Source: Fabrea salina
Lineage: Eukaryota > Ciliophora > Heterotrichea > Heterotrichida > Fabreidae
Assembly: GCA_022984795.1 (NCBI GenBank)
Contig: JALIHJ010000064.1
Span: 1 to 64,000 of the forward strand
Length of the DNA: 64,000 bases
Direction of reading: 5' to 3'
Below, piece by piece: positions 9,066 to 15,896 of the stretch (its first letter is position 1; each line of letters opens with the position of its first letter). The position numbers and the translations under genes were made by a program. Below the pieces are notes generated by a model that did no database searches, was not told the DNA's origin, and saw nothing but the letters and a program-made list of their open reading frames with translations.

Positions 9066-9821
9066 TTACTTTATAGTGATGGCTTCATTGATAAGTCTAA
9101 CAGCTTGAGTGATCTCTTCCAGAGTGAGTTCAGAACTCACAGTTAACCACCAAAAGTCAGGGTTTTGGATGGATTCAAGTTCGTGTGGACGGGCCTTGTT
9201 GCAAACCACAGCTGCTAAAACTACACAAGCCACAGCTACTCCAAGTGTGCTCACGCACAAAGGTGCAATGGATCGCATGCTTTCGTTAGCCATGACTCGG
9301 GCCATGCTCAAAAAGACCTCTCTGTCCTCTCCTTTCTCGTCCATGTAGAGTTTGGATATTATTTCGTCTAAGTAATTAGTTGGCAAGTCTATGTCCAGGT
9401 CAAACTCTAGGGTCTTGAGCAGTTTAAACTCAGCCTTGAAAAACTTGTTTAAGTACTCTGTTTTAAGTGCGTCGTCCAGTGGCTGTCTTTGGGGAGTGGA
9501 CTGTTTGTTATTGATGATTTTATGATAGGTACTTGCAAACGAAATAGGGTAAACTCGTTTTCCCTGCCGTTTGAAGTTGTGGAGTTTGCAAGAAAGCATT
9601 AGTGCTGCTGTGCTCACTACGTGGCGGTCGTAGTTTAAGTAGCTCCTTCTGATAAAAAACAAGTTGACCATCCAATTGCCTGTGCAAAGTACCTGTTCGT
9701 CCAGTTGGAGCTGTCTCCCCATTTCTGTAATGAAAGCAAAGTCCCCTGACCTCAACTTTTGCTGGATGTCAAAGGGCAACCCCACTCCTGTTCTGCATTC
9801 TTCTTCGTTCAATAGTTTCAT
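9066..9821 (-). CDS. Cyclin of the transcription/cell-cycle type (cyclin T/K/L-like)
   Basis: 251 residues, ATG at 9821, TAA at 9066. Residues 20-140 match the first cyclin box: QQKLRSGDFAFITEMGRQLQ, then a helix around GNWMVNLFFIRRSYLNYDRH, the VSTAALMLSCKLHNFKR helix (the usual AAxxLAxK-type motif), and later FKLLKTLEFDLDIDLP. The second box (about 145-250) is recognisable but weaker. The HNFKRQGKRV stretch and long insert resemble cyclins that partner CDK9/CDK12-type kinases rather than cyclin A/B. No destruction box is evident. The ATG is only 11 nt beyond the SMC3 stop, and the next gene starts 13 nt after its own stop, so its promoter must lie inside SMC3 or be shared. Confidence 0.85.
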   Translation of the reverse strand: MKLLNEEECRTGVGLPFDIQQKLRSGDFAFITEMGRQLQLDEQVLCTGNWMVNLFFIRRSYLNYDRHVVSTAALMLSCKLHNFKRQGKRVYPISFASTYHKIINNKQSTPQRQPLDDALKTEYLNKFFKAEFKLLKTLEFDLDIDLPTNYLDEIISKLYMDEKGEDREVFLSMARVMANESMRSIAPLCVSTLGVAVACVVLAAVVCNKARPHELESIQNPDFWWLTVSSELTLEEITQAVRLINEAITIK

Positions 9822-9832
9822 TTTAGTTATTA

Positions 9833-12800
9833 TTATTCTTCGTTGGATTCTGCCTTTTGTATAACTTCAAGGGCCCTTTGGGAGTCTACTCGACTTATCA
9901 AACTAGCTGTGTTCAAAAACTTCACTTCAAACAACAATGACGCCGTTTTGCACAGTTCTGGCTTGAAAGTAGTCATGATGAACTGTGCGTTTTCAGCAGC
10001 TCGGTTAATAAGCCCAGCTAAAGAAGTCCTTAGTTGTGTGTCCAAAGCAGCGTCTAACTCGTCAAACAAGTAAAAGGGTGCAGGGTCTGCCCTCTGAATA
10101 GCTATGATCAATGCTATAGCCACAGCAGTCTTTTGGCCTCCTGAAAGTTGCTGCATTTTGTAAACAGCGTCTTCAGCCCTTGAAAAGGCCACTGAAATGC
10201 TGACTCCTATGTACTTGTCCACTCCCTCTCCTTCTCCTTTGACCATCTTCAGACGCCCTTTCCCCTGAGGCACTAGTTCGTTGAACACTTCTGAAAAGTG
10301 CTGTGCTACGCTTCTGAAGGTCCTTATGATGGCTTCGTCCTTGACTTGGTCTAGGTGTTCGAAGAGCTCTGAAATTGAGCTTTCTGAAGAGTCCAGTTCA
10401 GAAATTCTTTCTTTCAAACCATTTATGCGGTCTGTTAGTTTAGTGTACTGTTCCAAGGCTCGTTTGTTTACGTGCATGTACCTAGAAAGTTCCCTAGAGT
10501 TGGTTTCTACGAGTTTAATGATTTCTTGGCGGGAGTGGTTTTTGTACCTGTCGTGTTCTTCTGAAGAAATCGACCCTAAGTTGCTCATTTTCTTAGAGTA
10601 GTTTTCTTTGGTTTCGGAGATGCCTGAATAGTCTAGTTCCATTCTTTGTGAGTGCACTTGCAGTTCAGAGATCTGGTTGCAAATAGTTTGTTCTCTTTCT
10701 TTCATGCTTTTGATCCTTTCAGTGAGTTCTCGGGACCTTAAACTGAACTCCTTCATTTCTTCAGCAATTGCTTTGACTTGGGTTTCTGTTTGGTGAGTTA
10801 GAGTTTCTAGTTCGCTCAACTCAGTTTCTAGGTCAGTTCTTTCCCGGGCTTCCAAGCCCATGTTGCAGTTTTGGAGGTCTTCTTTTAACTTGCGTTCCTT
10901 TTCAGGAATCAGTTGGTTCAATTTGAGTTCTAGTTGGCGAATTTCGCTTTCTAGTTCTAGTTTACTACTAGAGGCCTTGGTAAAGGCTTTTTCGAACTGT
11001 TCTGTTTCAGCTATGAGTTTTTCGAGTTCCTTGACTTCTTTGGCACTGAGTTCGCCTATTTCTTGTTTCTTCATGTCTTTGTTGATGTTTTTGATGTTTT
11101 CTTCAATCTCTTTGGTTTCCTTTGTGTAGCTCTCAGCTGTTTTTTGGAGTTCAGACAGCTTCCTTATGGCTTCGTACCTTTTCTGACTCAGAACTTGTTC
11201 TTGGGACTTGAGTAGGTTGAACTTGTAAGAAGCTTCGCTTTTAGCAGTGGTGGCTTCTTGGAGTTCTTTTATCAGCTGGACTTCCTGGGCACTGAAGGTT
11301 TCCTTTTGGTGTTTGAGTTGGTTGAGTTTATGTTCGGTTTGGTTAAGTTCTTGTTTGTGACTTAAAAGTGAGTAGTAGGCCCTAATTCTTTCTTTTTTGA
11401 CGTCGTGGAACCCCGCTTTGACCATGAACCCTCCAGAGTAAACTATTTGCCCGTCAGGAGTGACACAGTTAAGTTTGTACTGTTTAGAGTACTTGTTAGC
11501 GATGTCTTGGTTCCTCACCAAAACAGTTTTGCCAAAGACTTGGTCCAAAAGTCCACTTAAGTCAAAGCCCTGTTTGGTTTTTATTTGTTTCAACAAAACA
11601 ATGGAGTCCGACCCTTCGGGGTACTCTTTTTGTTGAATGAGTTTGTCTCTGAACCACTCTAAAGGAAAAATGTGGATTCTGTGGCCTCCTAGTTTTTCGT
11701 TCCTTTCCAGGACCTTTTTGGCTGTTTCAAAAGTGTCAACTACAATGCTGAAGCCTTTGAGTTTACATGAAACGTCTGAACACGTTTGGAACTTAGAGGG
11801 GATTTCAATCAAGTCCAAAAGCAGTCCGTAGAACCCAGGTAAGTCTGAGCACGCAGACTTCAGTTTTTCAAGTGAAGAGTAACCGGGAAACAAAGTCTGC
11901 ATCAACTGGAAACTTGAAGCAACCTTGCTTTGGAGTTGTTCTTTTTCAGCCAACAGTTTGTCTTCTTCGTACCTCAAGTTGTTCAGTGAAGAAGTTTTCT
12001 CCGATCTAGATTTTTTAAGTTCAAGGATTTTGTTGGACCACTCTTCAGAATTAGCTTTTAACTCAGCAATCTGTTTGTCTGTCTGTGAGATCTCAGTTTC
12101 AATGCTAGAAACTTTGGAGTTGAGTTTTTCGTACATCTGAAGCACTCCACTTTTTTTGTTTTGTGTTTCTTCTTTGAGTTCACTTAAAGCCTTTAACTCT
12201 GACTTTAAGAACTCGTTTCTTTCCCCAATAGTTTTGAACTTGAGCAAAGTTGCTTGTTTGGAAAACAGTTGGTCTTTGCGTCTTTGCTTGGCAGTTAACT
12301 TAGCATTTAGTTTTTGTTCTTCTTGAGTGGCTAAGTGGTACTTTGGCTTTAGTTCTTCTAATTTAGCTGAGTCGGACTTTTGTTCTTCTTTCAAGTGGTC
12401 TATTTCTTCAAGGAGTTTCAGGTGTTCTTTGTTTAGGTTTTGACTTTTTTCACTGAGGGAGTTTATTTGGTACTCTAGTTGGAGTTTTTGGTTGTTAAGT
12501 CGACTGGCTTCTTCTTCCATGGTCTGGAGAGCTGCTTTGCCTTGTTGTAGGTGGAAGTTGGCAGAGTTCAGTTTGTGTTCTTCGCTTTCGATTTCATCAG
12601 TTAAGTTGTTTTTGGACAGCTTCAAAGAGTTAACTTGTTCAAGGGTTTCTGAAAGTTCTGCTTGGAGTTTGTCAATCTTGGTTTGGGCCTTTACGACGTG
12701 GTTTTTGTAAAGGATGTACTCCAAAGCCCTTCTTTGTTTTTCGAGTTGTTGGAAAGCTTTGAGTTCTTCGCTTTGTTGTTCAAGGTCTTTGCCCCGCTCT

Positions 12801-13390
12801 TCCACCATGTCCATTGTTTCTTGGACTTTGTTCCGTTTGCGTTTGGTTTCTTCTAGCAGTTTGACACTTTCAGCTTTTCTTTCGTCGTAAACTTTAGTCC
12901 CAGCTACTTCTTTAAGGAGTTCCAAGCACTGAGTTTCACTCATGTTGGCCAGACTTGCCACTCGGCCTTGCTGCACTACGTAGTAAGGATTGGCTTTAGA
13001 AAACCCTGCACTTTCAAGTAGGTTGTTGACATCTCCCTTAGTGACGTGTTTGTTGTCTATGTAGAGTTCGTCCTTGTTGCCTTTTAAAACCCGCTTTAAA
13101 GATACGGAACTTTTGTCAATGGGGAGCCTGCCACTTGAGTTGTCCAAAATGATTTCAACTGAGGCAAAACGGGTGTCTTGTGAAGAACCCTCGTGAATTA
13201 AGCGTTGCTTTTCTTCTTGGCGAATGTTTGAGTACTTGTCTGACAAAACAAACATGATCGCACTGAAAAAGTTAGACTTGCCATGTCCGTTGTGACCTAC
13301 AAAAATGTTGTCTTTGGCACTCAAAGGCCCCACTACTATTTCGTCTTTGTAGGTTTTGAACCCTTTGATAATGATTTGTTTGATATGCAT
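9833..13390 (-). CDS. SMC3: SMC3, cohesin ATPase subunit
   Basis: 1185 residues, the family's usual length (about 1200). The N-terminal head has Walker A GHNGHGKS (32-39) and SMC3-type stretches RLPIDKSSVSLKRV and NPYYVVQQG. Two coiled-coil arms flank a hinge at about 500-670 (LPGFYGLLLDLIEIPSKF). The C-terminal head has the signature LSGGQ (1082-1086) and Walker B FYLFDE (1106-1111). SMC3 pairs with SMC1 and a kleisin to form the cohesin ring that holds sister chromatids. Two oddities: Walker A has His where most SMCs have Ser (GRNGSGKS), and the acetylation pair known as K105/K106 reads N105/K106. Three stop codons in a row (TAATAATAA) close the gene. The ATG is 18 nt beyond the CDT2-like stop. 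Confidence 0.97.
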   Translation of the reverse strand: MHIKQIIIKGFKTYKDEIVVGPLSAKDNIFVGHNGHGKSNFFSAIMFVLSDKYSNIRQEEKQRLIHEGSSQDTRFASVEIILDNSSGRLPIDKSSVSLKRVLKGNKDELYIDNKHVTKGDVNNLLESAGFSKANPYYVVQQGRVASLANMSETQCLELLKEVAGTKVYDERKAESVKLLEETKRKRNKVQETMDMVEERGKDLEQQSEELKAFQQLEKQRRALEYILYKNHVVKAQTKIDKLQAELSETLEQVNSLKLSKNNLTDEIESEEHKLNSANFHLQQGKAALQTMEEEASRLNNQKLQLEYQINSLSEKSQNLNKEHLKLLEEIDHLKEEQKSDSAKLEELKPKYHLATQEEQKLNAKLTAKQRRKDQLFSKQATLLKFKTIGERNEFLKSELKALSELKEETQNKKSGVLQMYEKLNSKVSSIETEISQTDKQIAELKANSEEWSNKILELKKSRSEKTSSLNNLRYEEDKLLAEKEQLQSKVASSFQLMQTLFPGYSSLEKLKSACSDLPGFYGLLLDLIEIPSKFQTCSDVSCKLKGFSIVVDTFETAKKVLERNEKLGGHRIHIFPLEWFRDKLIQQKEYPEGSDSIVLLKQIKTKQGFDLSGLLDQVFGKTVLVRNQDIANKYSKQYKLNCVTPDGQIVYSGGFMVKAGFHDVKKERIRAYYSLLSHKQELNQTEHKLNQLKHQKETFSAQEVQLIKELQEATTAKSEASYKFNLLKSQEQVLSQKRYEAIRKLSELQKTAESYTKETKEIEENIKNINKDMKKQEIGELSAKEVKELEKLIAETEQFEKAFTKASSSKLELESEIRQLELKLNQLIPEKERKLKEDLQNCNMGLEARERTDLETELSELETLTHQTETQVKAIAEEMKEFSLRSRELTERIKSMKEREQTICNQISELQVHSQRMELDYSGISETKENYSKKMSNLGSISSEEHDRYKNHSRQEIIKLVETNSRELSRYMHVNKRALEQYTKLTDRINGLKERISELDSSESSISELFEHLDQVKDEAIIRTFRSVAQHFSEVFNELVPQGKGRLKMVKGEGEGVDKYIGVSISVAFSRAEDAVYKMQQLSGGQKTAVAIALIIAIQRADPAPFYLFDELDAALDTQLRTSLAGLINRAAENAQFIMTTFKPELCKTASLLFEVKFLNTASLISRVDSQRALEVIQKAESNEE

Positions 13391-13408
13391 TATAAATGGA
13401 ATACTTAA

Positions 13409-14491
13409 TTAAACTACATCAGCAAAGTCCCAGAAAACCACTGAGTTGTTGTCGTTACTTGTAGCAAGAAACAACTCCGAACCTTCGCTCCAGTCCACTG
13501 CGTTCATGTCTGAGCTAACTCCATAGCTGAACTTCTGGGGAAAACAAGCAGAGTCAACTTCCCAGATGCATAAGTCGCCCTCTGTACTTCCACTGGCAAC
13601 TAAGCCACTAGGACCCATGCAGCTCCTCACATAGAAGTTAGAGTTAGCTCCGCCCAAACACACTGGTTCTTTTTCTAGGTTGTTTAAGTTCTGGTAAACA
13701 TAAACACAGTTGTTCAAAGATGACACTACTAAGGAGTTGGTTTGTTCTTGGAAATAGACCCAAGAGTTTCCGTGACTGCCTTCAGTTGGTCTTGAAAAGT
13801 TTTCGAGTTGGTTTCTGGGGTCGATTTCAGCTAAGCACCCAACCTTAGACTTGCTTTTGACTACGGAACCTTCGAGTTTTCTTAAGTCCCAAAACCTAAG
13901 ACTTGAAACGCTGGACTCAGCACTAACAATAACTAGTCCACTGTTCACAAACTCAAACCCAGTGAGCCCCCTTGTAAGCTTTTTGCGGGAGTTAACTTTG
14001 TTGGCAATACTTAAGGCAGGTTGTAGTTCTTCCAAAGGCACTCTTAAGTCCCATAAGTTAATTAAACCGTCTCTTGAAGCTGTGCACACTAGGTTGCTTG
14101 ACAGGGGAGAGTTCTTAATGCACTTCACAGTGCCTTTGTGTCCCGCTAAAACTAAGGGCACTTGCATTTCTATATCCCAGACAGCACCAGTGTGGTCTCC
14201 GGAAGCTGTGAGTAGTTTGGAGTTGTCTAGAGTCCAGTTAACGTCAAAGATTGAGTTGTGGTGGGCTTGGAAGGTTTCAGTAAGGGCACAGTCTCCCATG
14301 GTGATGCCAATTATGTAAACTAGTCCTGACTCGTCTGCTGCAGCTGCAGTGGTAGGTAAGTTGTGTGTGTACTTCACGCAGTAAGAAGGAGCAGAGGTAG
14401 GTATAGTGACTTTAGGACACAGACTTGGAATTAGGTTGCACACAGTTGACTTGTATCTTTCATTATAAATTTTTTGAATTTGAAGTTCCAT
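13409..14491 (-). CDS. CDT2/DTL-like WD40 substrate receptor of CRL4 ubiquitin ligase
   Basis: 360 residues from ATG at 14491; an earlier GTG at 14509 is not a credible start. Six to seven WD40 blades fill the protein: AHHNSIFDVNW, LLTASGDHTGAVWDIE, GHKGTVKCI, TASRDGLINLWDLR, RFWDLRKLEG, and a stretch NSNFYVRSCMGPSGLVASG that closely follows human DTL (NSTFYVKS...LVSGS). Two WDxR (DWD) boxes, which dock to DDB1, are present (LWDLR and FWDLR). In other eukaryotes CDT2 targets CDT1, p21 and SET8 when PCNA is on DNA, blocking re-replication. The long C-terminal PIP-box tail of animal DTL is absent, as in the short fungal form. It starts a four-gene minus-strand row and diverges from the RBR ligase gene 49 bp away. 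Confidence 0.8.
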   Translation of the reverse strand: MELQIQKIYNERYKSTVCNLIPSLCPKVTIPTSAPSYCVKYTHNLPTTAAAADESGLVYIIGITMGDCALTETFQAHHNSIFDVNWTLDNSKLLTASGDHTGAVWDIEMQVPLVLAGHKGTVKCIKNSPLSSNLVCTASRDGLINLWDLRVPLEELQPALSIANKVNSRKKLTRGLTGFEFVNSGLVIVSAESSVSSLRFWDLRKLEGSVVKSKSKVGCLAEIDPRNQLENFSRPTEGSHGNSWVYFQEQTNSLVVSSLNNCVYVYQNLNNLEKEPVCLGGANSNFYVRSCMGPSGLVASGSTEGDLCIWEVDSACFPQKFSYGVSSDMNAVDWSEGSELFLATSNDNNSVVFWDFADVV

Positions 14492-14540
14492 GATTTTTAT
14501 ATTGGGCACGATAAGTTAAATAGTAGATTTATTGCCATTT
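14492..14540. promoter_or_regulatory. Short divergent promoter (CDT2-like / RBR ligase)
   Basis: Only 49 bp separate the two start codons. The segment is AT-rich (TTAAATAGTAGATTTATT). It must hold both 5' ends unless transcription starts inside the genes. No TATA or binding motif can be named with confidence. Confidence 0.5.
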
Positions 14541-15872
14541 ATGGATGAAATGAAAGAAAGACTAGTTTCTAACTCCTTTTCGCATGAAATTCTGGTAGAA
14601 GAGCCTGAACTGCCCCAGTTAGCAAGTAGTTTGTCTAATTATGAGAACTTAGTTAAGACTCTGGGAGAAATGGGATTTCCAACTAAAATAATAGAAGGAG
14701 CTATTGCTTACACTGGGGGCAAAAGTGTGCAAGAGTTGCTTCCGTACTTAGTAAAAGGAGAACAGGGGTGGGAGCACTCCTTTATTCCCACTGAGACAAA
14801 CCCTGAAGTGTGCGAGATCTGCAGAGAACACCCCTCTGAACACCTTGACTTCCAGTCCGACAAGCCCGAAAACATACACGAAAAACTCGAAGAAGTCAAG
14901 CAAAGACAGGACATGTACTCGCGCCAGTTTTCACGGGAGATCAAAGCTTACGAAGGAGAGACTTGCTGCATTTGCTTTGAAGAAATCAAGGAAGAGTGGC
15001 GGCACCCAGAGTGTGGAGAACACGTTTTTTGTGTGGATTGCGTCAAAGCTTACTTGCAAGTTAAAATTAACGAAGGGGCAGTTTTAGAAATAAGATGTCC
15101 TGGGGAGGCCTGCCAACACTTACTAAGTGAAGAACTCATAAGTGAGTTAGTTACAAGTGGGCTTTTTGAAAAGTACAAAAAGTTCAAGTTCCAAGCTGAA
15201 CTCAACATGAACCCTAACGGAAGGTGGTGCATTACTCCAGACTGCGAAGGCTACATGACGGGTTCCCAAGAACAAAGGTACTTGAAGTGCCCAGAATGCA
15301 GCAAGGAAATCTGCTTTAACTGCAGACAAGCCTGGCACCCTGACAAAACCTGCGAAGCCTTGATAGACGAAGGCTACAACGAGTGGGCAAAGGGCAAAGA
15401 AGTCCAGTTGTGCCCAAGGTGCAAAGCCCGCATAGAAAAACTTGAAGGGTGCAACCACATGACTTGTTCAGTTTGCAACTATGAGTGGTGTTGGTTGTGC
15501 AGGGGTAGGTACACAAGCAACCACTTCAGTCCTATAAACCCTTTTGGATGTCCAGGGCTCCAAGGAGGAGAAAATGTCAGAGACAATTGGCCTGTAGGTC
15601 GGATTTACGCAAGAAGGGTCAGGAACTTGTGTTTGTGGGTTTTGTTCATTGCTTTTTTCCCAGTGGTTGCTTTAATTTACCCAGCAGCTGAGGCTGTGCG
15701 GAGTACGGATCAAGCACTTGAAGGAAGAGGCTACAGTTGTTGTTCCAGACTAGTAATTGAAGTGTTTGTGTTTTTGGGGACTGTGGCCTTGACTCCTGTG
15801 GCTATTGTGGTACTTTTACCAGTATTAGTAGTTCTAGGAATTAGGAGCTTAGTGAGGAGACTTTTTGCTTGA
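14541..15872 (+). CDS. RBR-type E3 ubiquitin ligase with UBA-like N terminus and membrane anchor
   Basis: 443 residues from ATG at 14541; an upstream TTG in frame is not used. A UBA-like helix set lies at about 35-75 (LVKTLGEMGFPTKIIEGAIA). RING1 spans about 140-200 (CCICFEEIKEEW and CGEHVFCVDCVKAYL). The in-between-RING domain spans about 220-270 (RWCITPDCEGYM, CPECSKEICFNC). RING2 has LCPRCKARIEKLEGC, where Cys304 fits the catalytic thioester Cys of HHARI and parkin, then NHMTCSVCNYEWCWLC. Two hydrophobic C-terminal segments (about 360-385 and 405-435) suggest membrane anchoring as in RNF19/RNF144. It would transfer ubiquitin by a RING/HECT hybrid route on an internal membrane. It ends in TGA, and RdRP begins 24 nt later. 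Confidence 0.92.
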   Translation: MDEMKERLVSNSFSHEILVEEPELPQLASSLSNYENLVKTLGEMGFPTKIIEGAIAYTGGKSVQELLPYLVKGEQGWEHSFIPTETNPEVCEICREHPSEHLDFQSDKPENIHEKLEEVKQRQDMYSRQFSREIKAYEGETCCICFEEIKEEWRHPECGEHVFCVDCVKAYLQVKINEGAVLEIRCPGEACQHLLSEELISELVTSGLFEKYKKFKFQAELNMNPNGRWCITPDCEGYMTGSQEQRYLKCPECSKEICFNCRQAWHPDKTCEALIDEGYNEWAKGKEVQLCPRCKARIEKLEGCNHMTCSVCNYEWCWLCRGRYTSNHFSPINPFGCPGLQGGENVRDNWPVGRIYARRVRNLCLWVLFIAFFPVVALIYPAAEAVRSTDQALEGRGYSCCSRLVIEVFVFLGTVALTPVAIVVLLPVLVVLGIRSLVRRLFA

Positions 15873-15896
15873 TGTAACTTAGAATTATAGATATAA

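Noticed and set aside
13409-14509. Longer CDT2-like start at 14509
   Set aside because: That codon is GTG; the in-frame ATG at 14491 is followed directly by conserved sequence. The same reasoning moved starts at 14541, 33949, 39071, 39081, 53441 and 56419.
15872-15896. TGA as tryptophan joining RBR ligase to downstream sequence
   Set aside because: Read-through meets a TAG within a few codons, and no long gene in the window uses internal TGA.
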